DNA of 64,000 nt from JAFGCL01 sp964423835 (GCA_964423835.1 CAYRGJ010000005.1:62001-126000), one strand, 5' to 3'; counted from the first letter of the stretch, positions 33,673 through 41,627 are shown. Numbers and translations: made by a program. The notes: generated from the letters alone by a model not told the origin.

Positions 33673-34854
33673 TCACATCTCCCTTCTGCTGACGCTGAAC
33701 TCAATGCTCGCCTGTCGCCTTGCCGACGGGTCTCCGCCTTCCGAGCCAGGGGGCGGAGTGGACCCGTACCAGTTGCTCCGGCAGATCACTCCGGCCGACG
33801 AGAGTTGCTTCGGCCCACGCCAGGCTGCGCCCTCCTCCTCGGCCAGCATGACGATCCGGCCGTTGCCGGCCGTCTCCAGGTCGGTATAGGCCCCATCCGG
33901 GTCCGAGCCGTGTTTCTTCTTCGTCCAGTTGTGCTCGATGATGGCCCACCCGCCGTCAGCCATGAGGCCCCGGATGCAGACGTTCGGCTTCTCCGAGAAG
34001 GTGTTGTTGGCCGTGAAGTCGTTGTGATGAACCCACAGGACCTTGCCCGTGCGGTAGCTCTGTCCGAGCCAGCCGCCGCCATGGACGTCGACCTGGTGGC
34101 TCTGGATGCTGGCCGGGCCGGTGTCGCTGTTGGCGTACACGGCCTCGCCCAGGCGGCAGTACCGGACCTCGTAGGCCGTGGTCGTGCCGCCGGAGGACAT
34201 CGTCAGGTGCCGGCAGAACTCCAGGATGCTGGCCTCAATCAAGAAGGACTGGTGGCCGCCTTGGAGCCCGCAGCCATACCCGAAGCCGTACTGCTGGATG
34301 TGGCTGATCTTCACGTGGCGCAGGATGTTCCTCTGCGTGTCGTCATCCCACTTGGTGATGGTGGCGGCGCCGTCACCGAACCATACGCCTCCCCCTCGAA
34401 ACCGCGTGAGATCCACGTTCTCGATGATGATGCCCTTCTGCCCGGAGCATTTGAGCCCGCAGGGTCCGGCTCCTTGACCATAGTGGCCGTAGCCTCCCGC
34501 CCCTTCGAAACCCACCCCGGAAAGCACTGAGCCCTCTCTGAGGTTGACGAGAGGGATCATGTATCCTTTCGTCGGCCCGTAGTACTGCCACTTGAGCTTG
34601 CCGGGCCCCGCCAGAATGAAACCGCCCTTGACGGTCTTCCCGTAGGTGCTGTTGGGCACGGCGATGGTGACGCCCTCTGGGATCGAGACCAGCCTGCCCG
34701 ACCCAGGGCTCTCAGAAAGCACCTGGGTCAGCTCCGCCACGTTCACGGGGTGATCCTTGGCGCTGTTCACATTGATGCCCAGGGGCGAGACAAAGTCCTT
34801 GCTCGGCCCGATGGGGTTCGTTCCCGGATAGGCGCCTGCTCCGTATGCGGTCAA
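33673..34854 (-). CDS. Right-handed beta-helix protein, depolymerase or receptor-binding spike candidate
   Basis: Start taken at a TTG (34852-34854) with AGGTGG six bases upstream, just after the preceding stop; the open frame continues to a TTG at 34911. Over about 393 residues it carries pectate-lyase-like coils: GIIIENVDLTRFRGGGVWF, ILRHVKISHIQQYGFGYG and SFLIEASILEFCRHLTMSS. In viruses such proteins sit on spikes and bind or cut host polysaccharide. This is of interest because the host carries a large glycan locus. Catalytic acids cannot be assigned by eye. Confidence 0.7.
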   Translation of the reverse strand: MTAYGAGAYPGTNPIGPSKDFVSPLGINVNSAKDHPVNVAELTQVLSESPGSGRLVSIPEGVTIAVPNSTYGKTVKGGFILAGPGKLKWQYYGPTKGYMIPLVNLREGSVLSGVGFEGAGGYGHYGQGAGPCGLKCSGQKGIIIENVDLTRFRGGGVWFGDGAATITKWDDDTQRNILRHVKISHIQQYGFGYGCGLQGGHQSFLIEASILEFCRHLTMSSGGTTTAYEVRYCRLGEAVYANSDTGPASIQSHQVDVHGGGWLGQSYRTGKVLWVHHNDFTANNTFSEKPNVCIRGLMADGGWAIIEHNWTKKKHGSDPDGAYTDLETAGNGRIVMLAEEEGAAWRGPKQLSSAGVICRSNWYGSTPPPGSEGGDPSARRQASIEFSVSRREM

Positions 34855-34868
34855 CCGATACCACCTGC

Positions 34869-36260
34869 TTAAGACATGATGAAAATGGCGGGGATGCTTC
34901 TTGGAACGCAAGCGTTTGGTGTTCCTGTCGGAAGGCCTTCACCAATCAAGGAGAAGCCTCCGCTTGAGGAAGCAGAACCACCAACGTCGTCTGTCGCCAT
35001 GACGGAGAAGCACTGTCCGTTCACCGGTTTGATGCTTCCCGTCTTGAAGACGTCGAAGACCTCCGAGTCGGAAAGGGTAACAGCCACGCCGGTGTCAGCC
35101 CAATTCCGCCTAAGCGTGAAGGTGCGGCTCTTCCCGGCTCCTGGCGCGTTGGTCAGGAAGGCGGCGATGCCGGTGATGTTGCAGCCTCCGGGAATGAAGA
35201 GAGCAGTCTCACCGGCTAGCCAGAAATCTCCAGCAGCCATGCTCGCAGAAAGCGCGGGAGCGCTGTAGCCGGTTCCGTTTATCATAGCGTCGTAGCCTTG
35301 CACCCTCGGTATCCACCAAAGCCGAGGATCGTCGGGGACGAAGCAAACCCCCCAGCGGAATGTCGGGTATCCACCAGAGACAACGCACTTGAGGCTAACG
35401 AAGTCTCCAGCAGCGAAGGAAACCTCGTGTGTTGTGTCGCTCACAAGCTGTGAAGCGTAACTTCCTCCTCCCGTTTCCGTTACGGTTAACGCGGTGTCCA
35501 CGCCGTTCTTGAGAAGCGTAACAACGCTGGTGCTCCCAGCCGCGTAGAGTCCGTTGAGGTCGACGTAAAGATTCTTGAACTTGCCTGGAACGGGAACGAC
35601 GCACCGCACCCTCGCATCCGTACCGGTGCCACCCAAGATGCTGAAATACTCTGTCCCGCTTGAGCCAGCGTTGTGGACGCCCAAGATAGGGAACAAGCCA
35701 GCGATGGTCGGCTCAAAGAGCAGACCCATTCGCGTAACGAAGGTGATGTTGGAACCAAGGGTCCCTCTCTGACGGAGGGCAACGCGTTCCCCGGCAGCGA
35801 CGGCAACAGCATTAGCGAGGTCTTCAGCGTAGGAGGCTGGGTCGGTGACGGTGGCTGTCAAGGCTGTTGGACCTTCGTTGAGGAGTAGCGTTGCTTTTAC
35901 GTTGGCACCCCCCGTTGAGAAGGAGTAAGCCCCGAGGATGAGGTTGCTGAACACCCCGGCGCAGGGCATGGGGATGCCAACAGTCTTCTTCCTCCAGTAT
36001 GTTCGCCAGTTTGCCCCGGTTTCAGGCCGGGTCGCTGTGCTCCCAACGTGGGTGGCGAGGCAAAGGAAAGGCACCCCGCAAGTGGTGCCGTCAGGGTTGA
36101 TTTGGTACGTCGTTCCGGCGTTGTGCGTTCCGCCGTCTGTCCAGTTGTAATAGCCCGCAGAGGACTGGTCGAACCGGTATGGTGCGCCGGGGTTGAAGAG
36201 CGACTCACGACGCGTGTAACAGGTGATGTCAACGGGTGCGCCTATTAGTGGCACTTTCAT
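34869..36260 (-). CDS. Beta-rich structural or spike protein
   Basis: The 463-residue protein is built of repeated beta-sandwich-like units. Blocks with the same order recur: FSNLILGAYSFSTGGANVKATLLLNEG, FKNLYVDLNGLYAAGSTSVVTLLKNG and ITGIAAFLTNAPGAGKSRTFTLRRN. Each is followed by an acid-rich turn such as LSDSEVFDVFKTG. Three jelly-roll-like repeats in one chain fit a virion spike or fibre. Base composition is slightly less GC-rich than that of its neighbours, hinting that this segment was exchanged. GAGGCCTAAAG precedes the ATG. Confidence 0.7.
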   Translation of the reverse strand: MKVPLIGAPVDITCYTRRESLFNPGAPYRFDQSSAGYYNWTDGGTHNAGTTYQINPDGTTCGVPFLCLATHVGSTATRPETGANWRTYWRKKTVGIPMPCAGVFSNLILGAYSFSTGGANVKATLLLNEGPTALTATVTDPASYAEDLANAVAVAAGERVALRQRGTLGSNITFVTRMGLLFEPTIAGLFPILGVHNAGSSGTEYFSILGGTGTDARVRCVVPVPGKFKNLYVDLNGLYAAGSTSVVTLLKNGVDTALTVTETGGGSYASQLVSDTTHEVSFAAGDFVSLKCVVSGGYPTFRWGVCFVPDDPRLWWIPRVQGYDAMINGTGYSAPALSASMAAGDFWLAGETALFIPGGCNITGIAAFLTNAPGAGKSRTFTLRRNWADTGVAVTLSDSEVFDVFKTGSIKPVNGQCFSVMATDDVGGSASSSGGFSLIGEGLPTGTPNACVPRSIPAIFIMS

Positions 36261-36262
36261 CT

Positions 36263-37126
36263 TTAGGCCTCGTCGTAAAGCAGCATGGCGTGGTAAACCT
36301 TCCCAGCTCCGCCAGCCGTGACGTTCCGAAGGTCAATGACTGTTCCAGCGGCGACGCTGTCGACAAGCGGCGTTGGCAAGACGATAACAACCTGTCCAGC
36401 AGCGGCAAGGGCGTAATGAAGCGTCGCCACGGCGTCAAGGTAAACGTCAAAGGTGTTCGCTTCATCAGCGGCAATGGAAACGCCGAAGAGCCTTCCTGTC
36501 ATGGCAGCTGTCACGGTTTGCGTAGCAAGGTCCGTTCCGGCAGCGGGAGCGGTTTGTTCGCCTCCGTCCACCCAAGCAGGCTCTCTGGCAATGCCCCACC
36601 GCAGCATTCTGATATTCGCCGATTCCACGCCCAGGCGCAGCGGCTCACCGATGCTGAAACCAAGCACCAACTGCGTCCGGCCGGCCACGAGATCGTTGGT
36701 GACAAAGAGCTTGTTTGTGCCCGCCACCAGAGGAAAGCCCGAACAGTGGCCGATGTCGATCTCGTCGCCGCTGTGGTCGCGCTGCCTGATGGTGATGCCC
36801 TCGGTGGTGCCATCGCAGAAGACGCTGCAGTAGTCATAGTCGGCAGGCACGGTGACCTCAAACAGCGTGCGGGCTGCGGTCAGGTCCACGGTCATAAACT
36901 GCACTGCCTGCCCCGCGCCCGCGAGGCCGCCGGAAATGCCCCGGCCGCTCCCGGGAACCAGGGCGTCCAGCCTGGCCGCCAGGCCATTGATGGCCGCGAT
37001 CAGAGCCACGTTCCGGTCCGCGCCGGAACCCGTCGGCTCCGCTATCGGGCGCCTCACCGGGTCCGCGTATCGCTTCCCCATGATCTCAAGCCCCATGCCT
37101 GCGATGCCGTCTCGTTCCATAACCAT
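36263..37126 (-). CDS. Structural protein of the late operon (spike/vertex candidate)
   Basis: Start taken at the ATG at 37126 with TGAGGA upstream; the longer frame to 37393 overlaps the preceding gene. The 287-residue product has a short helical N-terminus (NVALIAAINGLAARLDALVPG), then two beta domains: FMTVDLTAARTLFEVTVPADY to LGFSIGEPLRLGV, and a last domain, AMTGRLFGVSIAADEANTFDVYLDAVAT, that resembles the repeats of the following protein. No known family. Probably a virion surface component. Confidence 0.65.
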   Translation of the reverse strand: MVMERDGIAGMGLEIMGKRYADPVRRPIAEPTGSGADRNVALIAAINGLAARLDALVPGSGRGISGGLAGAGQAVQFMTVDLTAARTLFEVTVPADYDYCSVFCDGTTEGITIRQRDHSGDEIDIGHCSGFPLVAGTNKLFVTNDLVAGRTQLVLGFSIGEPLRLGVESANIRMLRWGIAREPAWVDGGEQTAPAAGTDLATQTVTAAMTGRLFGVSIAADEANTFDVYLDAVATLHYALAAAGQVVIVLPTPLVDSVAAGTVIDLRNVTAGGAGKVYHAMLLYDEA

Positions 37127-37134
37127 GTCGTTCC

Positions 37135-37719
37135 TCACTTCTGCCTCGGGCTCTCTATGTTGTAGATGGCCGGGGTGGATCCCCGCCTCGACGACGTCAG
37201 GATATACAGCCCCAGGACGGCCGCCCCGATCACCACGTAGGGCGTGTAGTCGCCAAAGAACGTCCTGAACAGGTCGAACACGCTGCCGCTGGAGCTGCCC
37301 CCATCGACGGCCGGAATGTAGTTGGCGAAGAGCTGGACTACCTTCGTTATCAACGGCGCTAGCAGCAGCAGGCCGATGATGATGGCGATCCACCCGGCGA
37401 CCGGGATCTGGACGAAGGCCATGTCGGCACCATCCGGGCCCGCCAGGTCGGAGCTCATGGACCCCGTGTCTGCGGCCTCAATCTCAAAGACGATGGTGAA
37501 AGCGCCCTCGCCCGAGACATCGATGAGCCGGCCTCCCTTCTGCAGAAGGCGTGCGGCCAACTCCGCGCCGGCCAGGTCAAACAGCGGTGCCACCGGGAAG
37601 GGGCTGGTGTTGACCTTGATCCGCGTCCGCTTCCCTGCCGGAACGTTCCGGTACTTCTCCGGCACCGCCGCCGACAGGGAATCGAGATCCCCGGCCTCAG
37701 CTACTTTGTACCAAGCCAT
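37135..37719 (-). CDS. Late-operon membrane protein with two transmembrane segments
   Basis: The 194-residue product has a soluble beta-rich N-terminal domain (KYRNVPAGKRTRIKV to AFTIVFEIEA). Two clear membrane helices follow, AGWIAIIIGLLLLAPLITKVVQLF and YVVIGAAVLGLYILTS, and a short charged tail. TAGGAGAGAG lies before the ATG. Virion membrane proteins of this design are typical of viruses with an internal lipid membrane. Confidence 0.7.
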   Translation of the reverse strand: MAWYKVAEAGDLDSLSAAVPEKYRNVPAGKRTRIKVNTSPFPVAPLFDLAGAELAARLLQKGGRLIDVSGEGAFTIVFEIEAADTGSMSSDLAGPDGADMAFVQIPVAGWIAIIIGLLLLAPLITKVVQLFANYIPAVDGGSSSGSVFDLFRTFFGDYTPYVVIGAAVLGLYILTSSRRGSTPAIYNIESPRQK

Positions 37720-37728
37720 CGCTCTCTC

Positions 37729-38346
37729 CTATAAGTCCTCTTGCTCCACGGACATCCGGTAGGTGATGCAGAAGTCGTCGTCGGCCACGATCGCCGCGCC
37801 GGTGCTCACGTCCACCGTGTCGTTCGTCGCATCCACGGTGTAGCTGGAATCGGGGTAGTCCGCCTTGTTCTTGGTGACCTTCGACACGCTGGAGGCGCTA
37901 TGCAGCGGGTTCGCCAGGCCCAGCTTGCTGCCGACGCCGACATTGAGCGTGTCCGTGGCACCGGTGCCGGTCCTGGCCGAGAGGGTGACACTGGTCACCG
38001 TGGCAAAGGCCGCTGCGGTCTCGCCACTCCAGCCGTCAGCTTCGGAGAAGGTCTCGGTCACGTTATTGCCCCTTGCGTCCACGCCCAGAATCGCCAGGGT
38101 GAACGCGGTGATATTGGTGTGAGTGATGACCCAAGAGATGGTCCGGGCCACGTCCGGCTGCGCCGCCAGCGTGCAGCTGATCGGCACGGCCGCCGACACA
38201 TCCTCCGCTGCGACGACTCTGTCGACAGTCGCCGCGAGCACGTCGAGAAACGTCTCTTTCACCTGAACGACGTGAAGACTCAAAGCGTCTTTGTGAAGGG
38301 CGTACCTCGAAACAAACCCTCTCTCTACTCCATCTTCTTTAGGCAT
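37729..38346 (-). CDS. Beta-rich structural protein of the late operon
   Basis: The 205-residue product has GAGGAAGCAG upstream of the ATG. It has many short Thr/Val/Ala strands (ITAFTLAILGVDARGNNVTETFS, TVTSVTLSARTGTGATDTLNVG, SSYTVDATNDTVDVS), no cysteine-rich motif and no membrane segment. This is a common look for minor capsid or spike-base proteins. No specific family recognised. Confidence 0.65.
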   Translation of the reverse strand: MPKEDGVERGFVSRYALHKDALSLHVVQVKETFLDVLAATVDRVVAAEDVSAAVPISCTLAAQPDVARTISWVITHTNITAFTLAILGVDARGNNVTETFSEADGWSGETAAAFATVTSVTLSARTGTGATDTLNVGVGSKLGLANPLHSASSVSKVTKNKADYPDSSYTVDATNDTVDVSTGAAIVADDDFCITYRMSVEQEDL

Positions 38347-38361
38347 CTCGCTGCTTCCTCT

Positions 38362-39399
38362 CTAGATCGCGTACTGACTGTTGAGCCGCCCCACCACCGC
38401 ATCGATCCTCTGCAGAAGGCCGCTGCACCGTGTGTTGAAATAGGTCACAATGCCGATGTCACGGCTGAGGGAGAGCACGCCGGTTTGCAGCGTCAGGATC
38501 TCCCCCTGAATGCCGACCAGGGCGGTGTAGCAGGTATTGAAAGCGGCATGTGCAGCATCCCGCTCCCGCTCGTAGGCCCTCATCGACGGCATGACTCTCA
38601 TCGAGCTCATCTGGTTGTTGAACTTCGACCCCATGGTGCGGACCTCGATCGTCTCTTCCGCGGCGTCATACTCCCACGGCGTGCCCCCGAAACCACTGTG
38701 CTCGTAGAAGATCACCCTCGCACCCTTGATGACCTTCGCCGACTCTATGTCGTCGTTCCGGATGCCCAGCTCGGAGAGGTCCGGCCAGTCACCCCACGGG
38801 ACCCCCCAACCTTGCCCGTCCAGATCCTTCCCGGTCCACACGAAGACCTCTTTGCCCACCCGGTTCGTCCGCCACACAATGTAGTCGGCCAGCTCCGAAT
38901 AGGCCTTGAGGGTGCCGGCATAGTTGGCCTCGGCCGTCGCCAGCCTCCCCTGCGTCTCGTTCCAGGCGGCCTCGTATGTGGCCAGGGCGCTGTTGAGACC
39001 GTCTATGTACGTCTGCAGGGCCGCCGCCGCAGCAGCAGCGGTAGCCGCAGCGTCAGCTTGCGCATCGGCGTCGCCGGGGTTCACGATCGCGTTGGCCGCA
39101 GCATTTGCCGCGGCCGCATCGGTGTCCGCAGCTTCAGCCGCCGCCGCGGGCAGGTTCGCATCGATCTCGGCTTGTTGGGCCGCGTCGATCTTGGCATGGG
39201 TCAGCCAGTAGGCCTCCAGGGACTGGTACTCCGCCTCTGACAGCCCGGGGTTCGTCGCCTTGATCCACGTCATCAGGGAAGAGTCCTCTTCCGTGCGATG
39301 CGTGAGCCAATAGGCAAGGCCGGCCAGTACCCCTATTCCAAGCAGCACATGCCCGGCGCTGAGCTTGCCCGGGTTCTTCACGACGTGCGTCTCTACCAT
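38362..39399 (-). CDS. Membrane-anchored structural protein with a beta/gamma-crystallin-like segment
   Basis: The 345-residue protein has one N-terminal membrane helix (AGHVLLGIGVLAGLAYWL, about residues 15-32). A long Ala-rich coiled region follows (about 85-190), then a segment RVIFYEHSGFGGTPWEYD ending in FNNQMSSMRV, which matches the Greek-key pattern of beta/gamma-crystallins ([FY]-x-[EN]-x2-[FY]-x-G and the later S-[ST]-hydrophobic pattern). The C-terminus is helical. I know of no established role for such a domain in a virion; it may bind calcium or stiffen a stalk. Confidence 0.7.
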   Translation of the reverse strand: MVETHVVKNPGKLSAGHVLLGIGVLAGLAYWLTHRTEEDSSLMTWIKATNPGLSEAEYQSLEAYWLTHAKIDAAQQAEIDANLPAAAAEAADTDAAAANAAANAIVNPGDADAQADAAATAAAAAAALQTYIDGLNSALATYEAAWNETQGRLATAEANYAGTLKAYSELADYIVWRTNRVGKEVFVWTGKDLDGQGWGVPWGDWPDLSELGIRNDDIESAKVIKGARVIFYEHSGFGGTPWEYDAAEETIEVRTMGSKFNNQMSSMRVMPSMRAYERERDAAHAAFNTCYTALVGIQGEILTLQTGVLSLSRDIGIVTYFNTRCSGLLQRIDAVVGRLNSQYAI

Positions 39400-39413
39400 C
39401 CTCTTCGGCCCTC

Positions 39414-39821
39414 CTATGCACTGAAGCCCGCGGAAACGGGAACGGTCAGCTTGAACTCGCCGTCCAGGTAGATCGAGATAGTGGGGCCCTGCCCCCCAAA
39501 CTCGTAGCGCACGCTGCCGTCCGGCATCGGCGTCACGGACATGAATGCCTGGGGGTTGTCATTCTCCTGAGTGCCCCCGACCGTGTCCGTGATGGTGAAA
39601 ACGTAGGCCCCGGCCCTGACACCCCCGTGAACGTAGGAGAACAGCGGCTTCCGCTGCAGGAAGACCTGGCTGAGATCGTCGAAGGCCAGAATCCTGCCGG
39701 CCGCGGCCTCGATGCCCGCCGGGATCTCTCCGCTCTTCTTGCCACCCGCCGCCCTGCTCGCCAGGAATCCGAGGGCCAGGCCGACCGCTCCGTAGATGGC
39801 TGCTCCGCTCTCGCCGCCCAT
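39414..39821 (-). CDS. Small structural protein with one membrane segment
   Basis: Start taken at the ATG at 39821 with AGGAGAG seven bases upstream; the frame is open to 39971 but overlaps the capsid gene. The 135-residue product has a glycine/alanine membrane helix (AIYGAVGLALGFLASRAAGG) and a soluble beta domain with YVFTITDTVGG and ISIYLDGEFKLTVPV. It follows the capsid gene and the hairpin at 39842-39873. A minor virion membrane protein is likely. Confidence 0.7.
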   Translation of the reverse strand: MGGESGAAIYGAVGLALGFLASRAAGGKKSGEIPAGIEAAAGRILAFDDLSQVFLQRKPLFSYVHGGVRAGAYVFTITDTVGGTQENDNPQAFMSVTPMPDGSVRYEFGGQGPTISIYLDGEFKLTVPVSAGFSA

Positions 39822-39841
39822 GTCACTCTCCTGAAAGATGA

Positions 39842-39873
39842 CAGGGGTAGCCCGCTCTACAGAGCTACCCCTG
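39842..39873 (-). terminator. Hairpin just after the capsid gene (partial terminator)
   Basis: CAGGGGTAGC (39842-39851) pairs perfectly with GCTACCCCTG (39864-39873) across a 12-base loop. On the minus strand it lies about 50 bases after the capsid stop and is followed by TCATCTTTC, a weak U-rich stretch. It would reduce downstream transcription relative to the capsid gene, or protect the 3' end of the capsid message. Confidence 0.65.
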
Positions 39874-39921
39874 CGTCTCACTTTGCCTTGCGGGCATCGG
39901 TCCTGTCGCTTAATGCCCTCC

Positions 39922-40965
39922 CTAAAGCCGGTAGGGCCTGAGCTGGTCGAACCAGTAGAAGCTGTCGTCACCGGCCGCGTAGCTGCCGATCGTCACCCCC
40001 AGCTTCAGGTCGCCAGTCTTCATGTTCCGCAGGTCCAGGCCGTAGTCGCGGTCGGCCTGCTGCCGCAGGTCCACGACTCCGAAGCCGGCGCCAACCGCCA
40101 GGGCGCCGCCGGTCGTGGCGTTGTCGTCGACGAGCGTTGCCTCGCACTGTCCGCAGGCGTAGTTCATCGCCGGGAAGTCGTCAAAGAACACGCGCTGGTT
40201 GCCCACCGGAAGCTTGATGGCGACTTCGGTCACTTCGTCGTCTGCCCGCAGCGGCCGGGTGGCCGTGTCATCCTGGGCCAGGATGGCTATGCGGCGCATG
40301 AAGGCGCCGGCCGGGATGTCGAGCTCCTTCGACACGTCGGAGAAAGTCCCGGTGTGCGCATAGGTGAAGTAGCTCGAGGACGGCACCATTGCCTGCCTGA
40401 CGCCCTGTCTCGCCATCTCCTCGCGAATGTCGCCCCTGGTCCCGAGCACCTCGAAGATGGTGGCATACATCGTCGCGCTGCTGATGGTCACCGTGTCGTC
40501 GACTACGGTGTTGGCCGTGGTCAGCCAGTCCAGCTTCAGCCCGGTGTCATCGAAACCCGGTACAAAGGCGGACATGTCCCAGGGGTTGTCGCGCCCGTAC
40601 TGGTCATGGGGCCGGCTGCCAAAGTGCAGCACGAAGATGAAGTCGTTGGTGGTGGCTATCGGGCCATGGCCCACGCCCGGGAGGACCTTGTCACGCATAT
40701 TGAGCAGGTGCAGCATCCGGCCGATCTGCTCGTCGCCCATGGAGAAGTAGTTGACGCCTCCGTTGCCCTTGAGGGTCAGCGCCTGAATGATGCGCCAGAA
40801 GCCGTCTTCCTGAACGGCCGCGGCCGCGGATCCGCTCATTGTCATGCGGATCCTGAGGACTATCCGCGTTATCGCCCCGGAGGCCTTGATGTCCTGGCTG
40901 ACGGTCTGGCTGGCCGCCCACGTCCAGGACGGTGTCTGTCGAGTCCTGATCAGAGTGGCTCCCAT
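39922..40965 (-). CDS. Candidate double-jelly-roll major capsid protein
   Basis: The 347-residue protein has the N-terminal pattern seen in DJR capsid proteins: a Gln/Ile segment (TVSQDIKASGAITRIVLRIR) forms the first strands, and IIQALTLKGNGGVNYFSMGD follows after a short loop. The second half repeats the logic: IPAGAFMRRIAILAQDD, EVTEVAIKLPVGNQRVFFDDF, then VVDLRQQADRDYGLDL and LKLGVTIGSYAAGDDSFYWF. Length, the two similar beta-rich halves, and a neighbourhood of small membrane proteins agree with the PRD1-adenovirus lineage. Nothing resembles the HK97 fold (no protease, portal or terminase). The call is from pattern, not from a structure. Confidence 0.62.
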   Translation of the reverse strand: MGATLIRTRQTPSWTWAASQTVSQDIKASGAITRIVLRIRMTMSGSAAAAVQEDGFWRIIQALTLKGNGGVNYFSMGDEQIGRMLHLLNMRDKVLPGVGHGPIATTNDFIFVLHFGSRPHDQYGRDNPWDMSAFVPGFDDTGLKLDWLTTANTVVDDTVTISSATMYATIFEVLGTRGDIREEMARQGVRQAMVPSSSYFTYAHTGTFSDVSKELDIPAGAFMRRIAILAQDDTATRPLRADDEVTEVAIKLPVGNQRVFFDDFPAMNYACGQCEATLVDDNATTGGALAVGAGFGVVDLRQQADRDYGLDLRNMKTGDLKLGVTIGSYAAGDDSFYWFDQLRPYRL

Positions 40966-40975
40966 CTTCTACCCC

Positions 40976-41437
40976 CTACCTTCTCGCAAACGCCTGCGCG
41001 TAGTAGTCCCCGGACGCGGGAGATCCCGCCTGGGCCGCCGCCGAATTGCGGGCCTGCGCCGTGGTTGCGGCCGCCTTCGGCGCCACCTTGTCGACCAACG
41101 CGCTCACGAAGTCCGCCACTCCCTCGTAGGCCAGGATCAGCGACATGTATTTCGCCGCGTCCCCGGCATACCTCCGCCCCCACTTGCCGATGATCGCGCT
41201 GGCCACCAGGAGCGAATACGGGGAGTACTTGTGGGCCGGATCCACCCTGTCGAGCACCACCCGGTCAATCAGGATGGCGCCCAGGCCGCCGATCGCGGCC
41301 GCCCCCACCGGCACGCCCATGACCTCGATGCCGGTGAACCTGCCCAGGGATCCAGCCATGCCGGACTGCTCCATCTCGGCCGACTGCGCCTGCTGCAGCT
41401 CGTACTTGCCTGTTGCTTCGTTGAATACGATCTCCAT
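40976..41437 (-). CDS. Membrane protein of the late operon
   Basis: The 153-residue product begins MEIVFNEATGKYELQQ. It has hydrophobic segments at VGAAAIGGLGAILIDRVVL, SPYSLLVASAIIGKW and SLILAYEGVADFVSALV, then an Ala/Gln-rich tail. GAGGTAAGAG directly precedes the ATG. A 75-bp copy of its middle (coding the GLGAILIDRVVLDRV region) survives at 56775-56850 outside the element, so the gene belongs to a wider family of related proviruses. Confidence 0.75.
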   Translation of the reverse strand: MEIVFNEATGKYELQQAQSAEMEQSGMAGSLGRFTGIEVMGVPVGAAAIGGLGAILIDRVVLDRVDPAHKYSPYSLLVASAIIGKWGRRYAGDAAKYMSLILAYEGVADFVSALVDKVAPKAAATTAQARNSAAAQAGSPASGDYYAQAFARR

Positions 41438-41449
41438 CTCTTACCTCGC

Positions 41450-41536
41450 TTACCGGCAGGCTGCCCGCCTGGCGAACCTGTGGCCGCACAGGCACCGGGT
41501 GCCGCGCCTGGTCCGAATCGTCCGGCAAGCCTTCAT
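41450..41536 (-). CDS. 28-residue basic Cys-containing peptide
   Basis: The frame starts MKACRTIRTRRGTRCLCGHR and ends ACR. It has four Cys in a very arginine-rich peptide, and AGGT lies about 9 bases before the ATG. It is adjacent to a second peptide of exactly the same length. Both are far too small for ordinary detection, but the tandem arrangement and ribosome sites support translation. Possibly a DNA-condensing virion peptide. Confidence 0.5.
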   Translation of the reverse strand: MKACRTIRTRRGTRCLCGHRFARRAACR

Positions 41537-41540
41537 TCCA

Positions 41541-41627
41541 CTACCTGCGAGATCTCTTCCGACAGGTCCCCCTCCGGGTCCGGCCATACTTGCATTTCCG
41601 AGCGCGAGCCATGTTTGCAGTCTGCAT
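41541..41627 (-). CDS. 28-residue basic Cys-containing peptide
   Basis: The peptide begins MQTANMARARKCKYGRTRRG and ends in CRKRSRR, with half of its residues Arg or Lys. GGAGG lies 8 bases before the ATG, an excellent ribosome site. It is the first gene of the late operon. Small basic peptides at the head of capsid operons occur in several viruses as genome-packing proteins; that role here is inferred. Confidence 0.58.
   Translation of the reverse strand: MQTANMARARKCKYGRTRRGTCRKRSRR

Noticed and set aside
33109..34530. Open frame of 473 codons on the plus strand
   Set aside because: It is antisense to the beta-helix protein and neighbours; no ribosome site and shadow-type composition.
37741..39240. 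Open frame of 499 codons on the plus strand
   Set aside because: It is antisense to two late viral genes that have good ribosome sites.
39922..40965. HK97-type capsid as an alternative for the capsid call
   Set aside because: No N-terminal scaffold or protease, no portal and no terminase nearby, and the strand pattern does not resemble the HK97 A and P domains.
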